From contig PTFA01000230.1 in assembly GCA_003342895.1 (NCBI GenBank), positions 124,001-188,000 on the forward strand: DNA of 64,000 bases. The letters run 5' to 3'. The notes below the pieces were generated by a model. It worked only from the letters and a program-made list of their open reading frames with translations. It ran no database searches and was not told where the DNA came from. Both the position numbers and the translations under genes were made by a program. This document shows positions 11,601 through 23,300 of the stretch, one piece after another. Numbering within the stretch: position 1 is the first letter of the stretch; every line of letters begins with the position of its first letter. The stretch is from Casuarius casuarius. Its lineage: Eukaryota > Chordata > Aves > Casuariiformes > Casuariidae.

Positions 11601-13657
11601 TCCACGTCAAAATATGGGCTTGTACTCTTGACATGGGTATTTTTTCCTTATATCTTGACTGCATGCTAGTAAGTAGTTTACTCTGCATGTGTCAAGTGGT
11701 CAGTCAGAAGTAACTGTAAGTATAGGAGAGAAGATATAAAATGATTGGAAAGGATATTTATCAATGCGGTTTAATCTAAATCCCAAGGATAAAAACAGAA
11801 GAAAACAACAGAATTGCTAGTTACTCTGGTTTAAAGTAAAACATTTGTGTACACATAACTGTCCTGTATTAAGCTTTTGCTGATCTCTAATTTTACACAT
11901 TCTGCTGTGACAGGTCTCTAGTCTAATACAGCAGACAGTTCCAGTAGAATAAATTATTTCAAGCAGAACTTACAAGCAGTTTTGCAGCTTTTGATGGATG
12001 ATCCTAACGCCCTCAATTGAGAACAGAGAAATAATAAACTGGGTACAGTGCTGGGCCTACAGGTATCTAAAACACCCTGACCTTCAGAATTTCTGCTAGG
12101 ACCAGTGTCTTCTTAAAACAACATCCACCAATTCAAATGAGTCAAGTGTTCATTTACATTTCTTCATTTCTTTTAGGTGACTGTATAAGTACCTTCTGAG
12201 CTTCAAATAAGATCTGCTTTCTGAAAAAAAGAGCACAAATGTAAAATATCACAAAATAAGGACTTTATGTGACCTGTAGACCACAAGGATTCAAATGAAC
12301 ACTTCCCTCTGAAATCTCACAACAGGATGAATGGGAGTAACAGCCTATTTCAATATTCCTTTTCAGCCATATCTTGGAGATTAATTTCTATCCATTTCCC
12401 AGTTTGGAAAGAAAAAAACAAAGTTTTCAAATTATTTCAACATGTTCCTTGTCAGTGCAGTGTGGCTGAATTTTCTCCTACAACTTCTACATTTTTCCAC
12501 GCCAAACATCAAGGGTGTGGAGAAGGGCATACTGCCCTTTATATTTCAGGACACACACCAGCTAACAAACAGTGATCTTGAACTGAGGGGTGCACGTGCT
12601 CGCGTGCTCTCTCTCTCTCTCTCTTTATTCATCTTCTAGAGTTTCTGCCCTAAAAGCCATATAGCAGGTCAGCAACCTACTTATGCTCTGCAGTGTAAGT
12701 TCTGAAAACAAATGATGGAGAGGAGAAGTAGGTATAAGTGAGGGAGCATGCACATTAATACGAGAAGAGGATGTAGAGGAAAAAAGGGAGGTGCAAACAG
12801 TTCTGTATTTCCAAAATTATTCATTGCCTCATAGACAGCCACAGACCCTGACTGAGGAAACATCTTAATTCTTCCTTCTCTCAGGATTTGAGGTAGGATA
12901 ACTACTCATATCAAAATAACTAGCTTTATTCTGAATGTTTTAAAAACTCATATAAGCCCTTTGGAACTAAGCAGTTTAATGATGGCATAAATGTCACGCA
13001 GGGGAAGGAAGTGTTCATTATTTAGTATAAACTGTAGTCCTTGGGAAAACAGTGTGCCAAAGCACAGTGATCAGAATGCAAGCCTAGGTTAGGCGAGAGT
13101 TGAACAGTTTGAGAGGGCTGAAAGTTTCAACTCCTACCTGTAGGAAGAGTGCTTTAATCACCAGGCTAATGATTGACTTAGGATCAGAGGACCGAATGAA
13201 GACTGTAGGAGACAGTACTTTCTATCTCTTCCTACTGAAGCTGAAACTGAATGCACAAGAGAGCATGACTCTACAGTGCAGTGTTTTGGACAGTCAGCAC
13301 GGGGTAAATTGGTTCAAGTCTCTGCTTTAGTAATATCAAATGACTATTGGATAAGGCATCTAGACTTTTCCTTTCCAGGACGAATGATGTGGCCAGTAGA
13401 CTGGAGAACCTCACACACACATATGCACTCAAATTCTTAAGCCTGAAAAACATTTCATTCTTCCATGCAGATTAGATTCAGGTACTCTTTGGGAATAACA
13501 GAGATGCTGGTTTGAAATTCTTCAGACAAAAACATTCAGCTCAGCCCTGTTCCCTCTTGGAGGGAGGGGGTACTGGGCTGGAGGGTTTTTTTTTTTTTTT
13601 TTTAAGGCATGAAGAAGAAAAGAGTCATCATCTCTTTCTGACATTCATTTTTCTCAG
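8700..13657. other. Intergenic region upstream of the MENT-like gene, expected to hold its promoter and noncoding exon 1
   Basis: No serpin exon, RNA gene or recognisable mobile element was found. There is no CpG island, unlike at SERPINB6 and SERPINB1. Ov-serpin genes normally have a noncoding first exon, so the promoter should lie here, but I could not place it. Weak candidates are TATAAAA at 11735-11741 and a GGGGAAGGAAGTG ETS/PU.1-like stretch near 13001-13013, about 15 bp before a TATAAA-like motif. A (CT)9 run lies at 12607-12624, and a T18 run lies near 13587-13604. Long open frames here (for example 9398-9973) have no recognisable protein content. Confidence 0.45.
12607..12624. repeat. 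(CT)9 dinucleotide microsatellite
   Basis: This is an uninterrupted CT run within intergenic sequence upstream of the MENT-like gene. It is a simple repeat. Confidence 0.85.
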
Positions 13658-13666
13658 GCTGTAAGA

Positions 13667-16600
13667 ATGGAGTCCCTCTCAGCATCAATTGGCAGCTTCA
13701 CTCTGGACCTTTACAAAAAGCTGAATGAAACTTCCAAGGGCAAAAACATTTTCTTTTCCCCTTGGAGTACTGCAACTGCTCTCGCCATGGTCTATCTAGG
13801 TGCAAAAGGCGACACTGCAACCCAGATGGCTGAGGTAAGCTCTGAAATTAGCAGTATATTACCTTACAGCTAGTTCCTACATAATTTGCACTATCCTTCT
13901 GCCTATGTGAAACAGAAAGGAATAACACAGGAAAACAGCGACCTGCCATACTGTCAGGCACAGGAAATAATCCTGTTCATGCTGCCTACAGTCCTGCAGG
14001 TCACTGTTCTTCCACATTATTCCCAGTGATCTCCCTGCTCCACTACCACTCCTCCATTTAGCTTACACTTGTAATCCCCAGAGCAAAGCAAGTGCTAGTG
14101 GGAAGTTACTGATCTGTTATTAAGCTGTAAATGTGACTAAAATCTGTATAATAACCTGCAGTGACAGAATATAAATCAAGAGTAAGGTCTTGTCTTCAAC
14201 AGCTGTAACAGACTGGTAACATGACTGGTAAATTATTTTAAGTAGGAAACCAACATAATTACATCACTGTGGGGCAAATTTATGTTCAAAAAAACAAGCT
14301 GTCTTTATGAACATTTATCATCACCACAGGTTCTTCATTTTCACCAGAGTGCAAGAGAAGAAGGTTCTTCTGAGATGATAAGGCCTTCTCGCAAGAGACC
14401 AAAGAAAAGGAGGATGGTATTTATTGCAACAAGACTCAGAGAAACAAATCTCTGAGAACAGAAAAGTTCACCAACTACCACATTATGCTTATAATATTTG
14501 CTTGCTTTCAGTCTACATGTGCATCTCACTTCAGTAAGAACTATATATAGAAAGAGTGAACAAGTAGGTATATTATAAAATTCATGAACTCAGACCTTCG
14601 AAAGCAGAACAGAGGCGCTAACTGATCCTAACATTGTGTTACTTGGTTTTAGTGGGTCTATGTCAAGAATGAACAAGTAACATGCTTAAGACAACTCCAT
14701 CAGCTTAATTTTTTTTCCTGCAGCGAAAAACAACCCTTGCATTCACACCTGCTCAACCTGATTCCAGTCCTACCCAAAAACTCCCTTCCACCTTTCTCAT
14801 GAATGAACGCACCAGGCAAGCCAAATTCCCCTTTAAGCCAACACATGCTGATTCACCATTGTTCAACAGCTACCCAAAGACTTGCCACCTGGAGGAACTG
14901 CCCAGACCTTTTTCTTCAGATGAACTCCCTAAGCACCCACAGGCATGTAAACTCAAACAAGCTAAGTTTCTTTAGCACAGAAACTACAAGAAAGCTCAAA
15001 GGAGCTACATCGGACAGACTAGAAATAAAAAGGAGGGTTATAGCATTCTCCCCCTGGATGGAGGGGGATGAATCTTGATGAATGATTCAAGATGAATCAT
15101 TGCTTCCACATTAATTTAGCAATTCACTGGCTTTTAGGCAGAAAAGTCTGTCTAATCAGGTCCTTCAGACACTTCTCTCTGTTTAACTCTTTAAGTCTGT
15201 TCCTTGTTTCTCTCAGCTCACTCCTTCCAACCCCACATGAACCACAGGCTCCCAGCTACGCTTCATGCCTTCTCCTTCCTGCTCTACCCTTCCATGGTTG
15301 GCACCCTTAACCCCTCCTGAGCACATTCTGTTGCTTCCCAGGAAAGACACAAATTCCTTCCTCCTTTGAAAGAGGTCTATCTGACCTGGTTATTCTTCTT
15401 AGAGGAATATAACTTACAAGTAGAATGAGCAAAATCAAGCATATCATCCACCATAACTACTTTATTCTAAATGCAGGTGCCCCCAGCCTCGGCTCTCTCA
15501 AATCAGGATGTCTCCCATTCCCTTGCAAAACCCAGCCTCTGCAATCCTGTGTCCTCTGACTACCAAATTCTTTTCTACGTGGCCTTACAAGCAGCCCATG
15601 ACTTAGCATGCATGAGAAAAGACTGGAACAAGGAATGCTGCCTGACCAACCTTAGGACAAGTCACCATAAGTCAGCAGCACATTTTCTCAGTGTCTCACA
15701 TGCACAGCACAGTACACACCATGAAGCAGGAGACTGCACCTATATAGCTAATGGGGAACAGCTGACAGATGGCAGCTTATTCTTCTGTCAGCGAGGCAAC
15801 AGTTGGTAATGGCTGGCAACCAAGTTCCCTAAAACCATCAGCATTTTCATCCAGGACAAATTCCCTCCAAAATCCAAACAGCAACAGCAAAATTCATGTG
15901 AGATAGAAAAAATCTGAATAGTTGGAAAGTCTATGCCCTAACATTAGTGATTTGTCAGAAACGAGCATCTCCTCAAAAGCTGCAAGACTGCCTCGCTGGA
16001 TCCTTGTGAAACTGAAAATTATGCCTGATCATGAATGAAATGACAAGTTCTAACTTTCTGGGTGTACCGTCAGCTGATGTCCCCAAAGGCCTCTGCAGCA
16101 CTGCAAAAACAGACATCTCCTTACAGAGAGAAAATTATTTTGTCCAGTTACACATAGTGCTGCAAATGTGCAACATACTAAAAAAGAGCTCCATCCCTGT
16201 AACTCTTTTTTAATTACAATAACCTGAGGCATTTTAAATAACTACAAAAAGTTCAATACTTCAGACAGAAAAACTATTTTTTCATATTCATTGCTGTCTC
16301 TTTCAAAGGATCCTGAGCACAAACAAGCTGAAGGCATCCACTCCGGATTCAAAGAGCTCCTGGCTGCCATCAACAAACCCAGAAACACCTATTTGCTGAA
16401 AAGTGCCAACCGACTCTATGAGGAAAAGACCTACCCGTTACTGCCTGTGAGTTGAACATTTTTACTTAAGCATAGTTTGACATAAAGAGGGATTATCAAA
16501 AGAACTGGTCAAACTTGGTTTCCAAACGATAGCACTGTGGTTTTAGTGAGAACATCAGGACAGTTGTCCTGGGCTAGCCTTACACAGACGAAAGGTCCAT

Positions 16601-19600
16601 CTGTCTCCAACAGCAGGCAATAGCAGGTGTTTATAAAGCATATGGGAATAAGGCACGCTGTGTAGTGACATCTTTCCAGAATCTGCTCTGGTCACCAAGT
16701 GATTTGTAACTCAGTGACTTCCTGTGCCAGGGGGCATGTTGCTTTATTTAATAGCTCTTGATGAGCTTTTCTTTCACGAATTTTGCTGGCTTGCCTTCTG
16801 AATTTACTGCAGCCTTTAGCACCCAAGCATTCCTGAGCTGAAGTAAATTGTAGGAAGCTCCTGTTTCTCTTGAACCTTACCCCTGCTGGCATCATTATTG
16901 GTTCATTTTTCCTCTAAAGGAACCTTCTCCATTTTTCTGGTCATCCTTGTCCCCCTTCTCTGTATCTTTTATACTCTATCATTTCTGAGATGGGGAGACC
17001 AAAGCTGCACAAGAATTCAAACTATGGGAGCACAGAGCTTTGCTGAGTGGAATACTGATATTCTCTATGTGTTCCCTACTCCTTTACTTATTACATCTAA
17101 AACTATATTTGTCTTTTTTGACAATTACTGGGCATTTTTTTTCACGAAACTGTCTATTACAGTTTCAAGGTCTCATTCCTAAACATTAGTATCACCCTAT
17201 ATACACTCACCCTTTTACTGGCTCATTTATAAATGTTGTAATATTTGTATTTCATTATAAGTATTTATATCTATTTTTTATATTCTAAATATTTTAGCAC
17301 AGATTCCAGCACAGATCCCTGTGCAACTCCAATGATCATGTGCCTTCACTGTGAACACTATTTCCTCCCACCCTTGGTTTCAAATAATTTTTTTTACATT
17401 TTAACAAATGCTTTTAAACAAATGAGCACTTTCTTTGTAGTCCCATGGATGCTTGTCTTCAAAAACCTTTGGTGAGAGGTCTTACCCAAATACCTTTTGG
17501 TAATCCAAATAGACTGCACAAACTGAACCATCTTACCCATATGCTTCCTGACACCTTCAAAAAAATTCCAACAGATTGGTGATGCAGGACTTTGTATTAC
17601 AAAAGTGTTGTTGAATCTCCTCCAATATGCCATGTGGTCCATAGGCCCACTAAACCTATTCTATTCATTTGATCAGTAAACTTATGAGTTTAATTCCCTG
17701 TGTCTTTCAAATTTTTTTAAAAACTGTCAGCACATTAATCATCTTCCAGTTTCCTGGAGGGTAGTTTTAAATGACAGATTACCATTCTTTTATCTTTGAG
17801 TTCATTTAGATTACTGATTAGTCCTGGCAAATGCGTATTGCTCATTTCCTCCATAATCTCTTGTATGTATGCTTTGAGGCTGATCTAGAGGATTTCTCAC
17901 TGAGAATCTCTATGAACTCTTTCACAGAAGACAGCAATGCAAACGTTATTTCAGCTTTTCTGCTATAACTTTATCTCACACAACCTTCTCTTATTGTAAC
18001 CTGACCCTCTATTGTCTTCACAAACTCTTTGCAGGTTCCTTGACTGTAATCTAATCTAAACACCTCGTTTCAACTTTATATTAGACTACTTTTTTCTCTT
18101 GTACAGGGCTCTATTTCATAAACCAGAAAAAAAGCACTTTGATGTTATCAAAAGAGTCATTTTGAGAAATCCAAAACAAACTTTTGAAGAATGTTTGTTT
18201 CATGGGATATTTCAAAATTACAGTTTTCCATTTTGAATTTCAAACACAGAAAACTTTTAAGTATCAGTCTCCATAAGGCACAAATTTTGAGTTTTGTTCA
18301 GTGCTTACTTCATGTTTAGCATAGAATGTATCAAACTTAAGTGTGATCTAATTTCAAATGAATTGTTTCTTCTTCAATTGTGTATTAGTAAATTGTATAA
18401 TCTGATGAAGTGATTATTTCTACCATTTTTATAACTTAGGTTTAAATAAATAAGCATACGTTTTCCAATTCTATCTTTCAGAAGTTCATACAGCTCATTA
18501 AAAGGTATTATAAAGCAAAGCCACAAGTCGTAAACTTTAAGACAGATGCAGAACAAGCCAGAAAGCAGATCAATTCCTGGGTTGAAAATGAAACTGAGAG
18601 TAAGTTAAGTACCACTCTGATGGCTTTTTCTTCTCTCACTTCCCTATCATTTGCATTTCCACATGTATTTTTTTTTGCAGCCTTGGATTCATAAAAGAGG
18701 GAAACTCAGGGGATGTAATGAGCAAATACAGTTAAATAGCTTGAAGAATGCCACCTTCCAAACCTAACTTGTTGTGGCTTCTTCGGAATTATTTCTGTTC
18801 AGAGGGAGGCAGAAGCTGACACAGAATGACTCCACTCAGATTAGCGAGGGTTTTACTTCTGTGTTCACCAGCTACTTGCAATCAATTTCACAGAACTTGC
18901 AAGCAATTCCAGTGCACCCAATTTATCCACTTTCCAATGCATCCTCTACTACCAAAATTGCAATAAATACAAAAATTTAAAAACAGGTATAGAAATACCT
19001 CAAAGGCCATTTTGAGAAAATCATACAGGAAAACAAATCTCCCAAGTGCAAACACTTTTGCTGGATAACTAGGCACAAAAGTCACATGTCACAAAAATCC
19101 TATTTGTCTGATTTTGAAGGAAAAATCCAGGACCTGCTGCCTACAGGATCTCTTGAGTCTCACACTGTATTGGTCTTGGTAAATGCCATTTATTTCAAAG
19201 GAAACTGGGAAAAGAAATTTTTGGAGGAAAATACTTCTGAACGACCCTTCAGACTGAGCAAGGTAAATTCTTTCAATATATCTATTAAGGAAGAGCAAGC
19301 AGCTTCCAAATATTTCACCCCAATTTCATATGCCATTGCAACACTAGTGGTAGCTAGGCACACAGTATAAACTCAATTAGAACAGCAGTTATGAAAATAA
19401 GACAGCAGTATCTTATCTATGCAAATACATGACAACAGGATTTTAACTTTATTGTTAACTCTTTGATACTAGAATACGTGAAAACACCATGGTTAAGTAG
19501 CTAAAGGACAAAATTACTGTAAAAAATAAGGTCCCATTTTCAAAAGTGACTAAGTTGCTTTCAAGAGCAGTGCTTAAGCATACAGTCTATACTCTGAGTT

Positions 19601-22106
19601 CAAGCAAACTGCACCAACTGTTCTTTCCTAATGTAGTCGTGGTGGTGTGTAAAACCTCAGATGGAATTTTCATTAGGGTTTGTCATTATAGACAAGTGCG
19701 TGGGGGTGACGCATGCAGCATACATTGAGGGCACGTGATTGAGCTAACAGAATTTAAATCGGTTGTGCATTAACAATATACAGCAGCTGACTGTATGCAT
19801 CAGATTGTGTCAAAGGTAAGTAAAATGATTTCTCAGTAGAAACTTGTATCTCGTTTGACAGAGATTACAAATGCAAACACCTTCTGTATGTCAAGTGATG
19901 TGAAGCAAGTGTGCTGATACTGCAACTGTGCATCTGAAACCTACTACATTACTTGTGCAGTTTTAGGATCTGTACGTTAAACAGTGCACAGATAGAGTTT
20001 AATTCACAGGGTGACTGTTAGCAAACCCTGTAATCAGATGAACTTTCACACTCAAACATGAGAGCGAAAGGACAGAGTGGATATATTAGTAAAAGCTCTG
20101 TGAACATATGCAGCATAGGAGTTTAAAAGACTATTGGGTAATCCAAGCCCATGAGAAAACCCACAGTCCCTAGAGGGAGAGGAAAAGCCAGCACAGGTCA
20201 CAGAAAATATGGTTCAGAGATAAGGCAAGACAATCACTACTGCCTAGAAGTATAAATCATACAAAAGCATTCCTGTCATACAGGGGAAGAAAGTCAACAT
20301 TTTTCTCCTGACCAATGCCCTCATTCTCAAAATAAAAGTTTGGAGGAAAACATGAAACATACATAGTAGTTACTTGCTTATCAAAGCTAATTCTTTTCTT
20401 TCAGAATGGCAATTGCATTATGTGTGATTCAGTTAGCACTTTATAGCCTATGTGTTTATGCTGCCCTTCCGTAAAAGATCTCAGTGATGTTGAAATCAGT
20501 CTACCCCCAATACTGCCCAAAGGAAAGGGTACTGTAATAGCCTTCACATGATGCATTCTTTTGTTTACAAATTTCTGCTCTCAGTTCAGTCAAAAAATTA
20601 GTCTTTATCATTCCTTTTAAGGAATAAAGTAGTGCTGTTTGTTTTATTTTTTATATTTGAACTGTTTCACAGACCAAGTCTAAACCAGTACAGATGATGT
20701 TTCTGAGAGAGTCATTTTTGATGCTGCATGTAACAACCATGAAATTCAAAATCATTGAGCTGCCATATGTGAAAAATGAACTCAGCATGTTCGTTCTCCT
20801 ACCAGATGACATCAGTGATAACACTACTGGTCTGGAGCTGGTAAAACTGACCTCCTGTTGCATCGCGTACAACATTAAGAGATGGTAACAAAAATAGAAA
20901 GAATGAGGAAGCACAAGCTTCAAAATCATGGGGGAAGCAGTTTTGATGTGTGCATACTTTGTTTGTCAACTATAATACCATGACTTCTTAGCCTCAAATT
21001 CAGAGCATCTGATAATGATGAAAACATAGTATTCTACTTGGGGATACACCCCAAAAATGTCCAAACTACTGTCTTAGCCACATTTGTGTCCTTTTTTTGC
21101 CAGAGTAGTACAACAAGGAAAACAAGGACCAAATCTGAATCCCTATGCAATACTGTTAATCTTCTTCTAAGAGCTGTATTAATTCATTTCTATGTCATTA
21201 GTAATCTAGATTTGCACCTGACATTTTGAGGTGAGGTTTTTCAAATTAAGTTCTGACTACCCTGACCCAGAATGTGTCACAGGCCACTCATGACCATGCC
21301 AAGATCAGTTTCAGAATCTAAACGCATCAGGAGAGACATCCTTTTATTTGTACTTGAGATCCCATGCATTCCACTTATTTGCCACTTGTAAGAGAAAGCT
21401 CTTCCATGTACAAACATATCGGTCTCCTGAAAATATTGCTGAGTCACACATTCTAAAAAACCAATACTCTTCACACTAGAATAAACAACGAACTGCTCTG
21501 AGGGTTCGGGCCTATCCCTCACCACCTTTAAGGATGAGGCATTCAGAATTTTGCAGGATCATGTCCTATGAATATAGAGCACATCCCAGCTGTACAGCTG
21601 GAAGCTGGGCTTTGTTTTACATCTTCTCCATGAACATTAGACACTGGTGCATGCATGTCTTGTCTTTGCCCTTTGCATTCCAACTATTTTCTTTCTCATT
21701 GTAGCTGGAAAGAGAGCTGACCTATGAGAAACTGGATGAATGGACCAGACCAGACAGTATGATAAAAGCTGAAGTGGAACTGTACCTGCCCAAGTTGAAG
21801 CTGGAAGAGAATTACGACCTTAAGTCCACTTTGCGCAGCTTGGGAATACAAGATGCTTTTGACCCAGTTCAGGCTGATTTCACAGGGATGTCAGTGAAGA
21901 AAGATCTTTTCATCTCAAAAGTTATTCACAAAGCTTTTGTGGAGGTCAATGAGGAAGGTACTGAGGCAGCAGCTGCCACAGGTGTCCTGGTGACAAGAAC
22001 AAGTGCAATGACTGCAACATTTAAAGCTGACCACCCTTTCCTCTTCTTCATCAGACACAACAAATCCCAAACCATCCTCTTCTTTGGCAGACTCTGCTCA
22101 CCCTAG
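13667..22106 (+). CDS. SERPINB10: MENT-like serpin (SERPINB10 orthologue), complete, seven coding exons
   Basis: Coding exons are 13667-13834, 14330-14416, 16309-16446, 18482-18599, 19120-19262, 20673-20840 and 21705-22106 (stop TAG), with all frames joined, giving 407 aa. The first coding exon begins after acceptor ..ttctcag at 13658, and the ATG reads [20 protein letters not shown], very like chicken MENT as I remember it. An extra 29-codon exon encodes the C-D loop with [11 protein letters not shown] (residues 74-84), a nuclear localisation and probable DNA-binding patch. Serpin motifs are [28 protein letters not shown], hinge [10 protein letters not shown] (from residue 357) and [24 protein letters not shown] is a granulocyte nuclear serpin that condenses chromatin and inhibits papain-like cysteine proteases; that role here is inferred by homology. 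It lies in tandem with the paralog at 71-5153 and 5' of SERPINB6. There is no signal peptide, as expected for clade B. The reactive loop is one residue shorter than in SERPINB6. Confidence 0.92.
14330..14416 (+). CDS. SERPINB10: C-D loop cassette exon encoding a basic NLS / AT-hook-like patch
   Basis: The exon lies between acceptor catcaccacag and donor gtattt and is phase 0 at both ends, 87 nt long. It starts [11 protein letters not shown] and ends [12 protein letters not shown]. Eight of the last eleven residues before the final Met are Arg or Lys. RKRP resembles the core of AT-hook motifs (basic residues around Arg-Pro), but it is not a perfect RGRP. In MENT the corresponding M-loop carries the nuclear localisation signal and DNA-binding activity. 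SERPINB6 and SERPINB1 in this window have no exon here. The exon is too short to stand out as an open frame. I identified it by splice sites, phase and its fit between AE of exon 13667 and DPEH of exon 16309. Confidence 0.88.
17190..18481. other. AT-rich intron segment of the MENT-like gene
   Basis: The 2-kb intron between exons 16309-16446 and 18482-18599 holds AT-rich sequence and a possible old, diverged repeat. I could not identify a coding exon, RNA gene or named mobile element in it. Confidence 0.35.
21705..22106 (+). CDS. SERPINB10: Reactive-centre exon of the MENT-like serpin
   Basis: The exon starts [13 protein letters not shown] after acceptor cattgtag. The hinge [10 protein letters not shown] starts at 21951, followed by [20 protein letters not shown]. 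Counting from the hinge puts P1-P1' at Thr-Ser (21999-22004). Counting back from DHPF, using SERPINB6 spacing, puts it at Arg-Thr (21996-22001). The loop is therefore one residue short and its P1 is ambiguous. The protein ends in the common Cys-Ser-Pro. Confidence 0.9.
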   Translation: MERELTYEKLDEWTRPDSMIKAEVELYLPKLKLEENYDLKSTLRSLGIQDAFDPVQADFTGMSVKKDLFISKVIHKAFVEVNEEGTEAAAATGVLVTRTSAMTATFKADHPFLFFIRHNKSQTILFFGRLCSP

Positions 22107-22890
22107 GCAGAGTTACTCTCTGCCCTGCAGAGCAGGAGATGCTTGCTTGCCAGCTGAGAGATGAATACCAAAGCTGAAGCTCCCCCTGTAGCTGGGAGGG
22201 ACCCAGACCTGTTCCCCATCATGGCACACACCTCAGGATGGGCAGCATGGCTTCGCCTGTGCTTCTCTCCTACCCTGAGGGGACAGTCCTCCACTGCAGC
22301 GCCTGCAGGAGTGCAAAATGCCTTGCACTGACAGAGCAGTCCTGGCCAGTATTTCAGTCAGGCCATTCAGGATAGTTCTGTCCCCTATCCACTATTAGCT
22401 ATGGGCATTTCTATCCCCTCCTTTCACTGCAATATGCTAACATAGGCCCTGTTCTCACCCTCATGACTGGAGCACATGATTCGAATGTGACTCTTAACAC
22501 CTACTACTACCCCACCTGAGACGCTGCCCAAGCTCCTGTTTAACACTTCATTAGCTCCTTGCATTACACCTGCCAGCACACCATCTAAGGAAGGGTGACA
22601 ACCCTGTGGCTACCATGTTCCTTGCTTACAAAGCAATGGCATAAGACTGAATCAGCTCTGAATTTCGCATCAGTTAGCTTCACGGTTAGCTTCACGCTTA
22701 TTTTTACAGATTCCCTTCATATATATGTATGTATGTATGTATATATATGCACTTCCTGTTTACCTCACTCAGAGCCTCAGGCACATGAGAACATGCCAGA
22801 ACTGTCCAGGCCCCGGCCTCCGGATAGCGAACAGCCTGTGTTTGCAACAAAACCCCTTTTATTAAAAAAATAAACAAACAAATCCCTCAT
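22107..22890 (+). other. 3' UTR of the MENT-like gene with poly(A) signal
   Basis: The region runs from stop TAG to AATAAA at 22869-22874, the only clear canonical poly(A) hexamer before the SERPINB6 CpG island begins about 30 bp later. It contains a TATG/TA microsatellite at 22718-22749. The gene end and the next promoter are thus nearly adjacent. Confidence 0.6.
22718..22749. repeat. TA/TATG microsatellite
   Basis: Alternating TA and TATG units lie in the presumed 3' UTR of the MENT-like gene. Confidence 0.8.
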
Positions 22891-22899
22891 GCGCTGCTG

Positions 22900-23300
22900 C
22901 TATTTTCAGCCCGCTCTGCCGAGGGCGGGGGCTGAGGTGGCTGATCACCGCCCGCGGCGAGGCGCGGCCCGCGGACACATGATGCGGCGGCTGCGGCCCG
23001 CGCCCGCCGGCCGTTTGCCCGTTGGCCCCCCGCCGCGGCCCGGGACGCGGCTGCGGGGAGGCCCTCCTCCGGAAGCGACCGGTTCCGGCACCGCTCTGCC
23101 GCCGTGGGCGGCCCCGGGCGCGGCGAGAAGGCTTCCGGGGGAAGGCAGGGCCCCGCCGCGGCGAGCTGAGGAGAGCGGCGCCCCGCAGGGTGAGTGCGGC
23201 AGCGGCTCCGCCGGCCTGAAGTTTTCGTTTTCATCGGGAAGCTGGGTTTGTTTTGGAGAGAGCGGAGGCAGGGCGGGGTTTCTTTCCTCATTCCCCCCCC
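22900..23300 (+). promoter_or_regulatory. SERPINB6: CpG island promoter and noncoding exon 1 of SERPINB6
   Basis: There is an abrupt GC-rich, CpG-dense block with many CGCGG and GCCGC runs and no TATA box seen. A good splice donor, GCAGG|GTGAGT, at 23189/23190 would end a noncoding first exon. The first coding exon starts at 26212 after acceptor ttatctcccag. The exact transcription start cannot be read from sequence. Open frames across this block reflect GC richness rather than coding. Confidence 0.8.
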
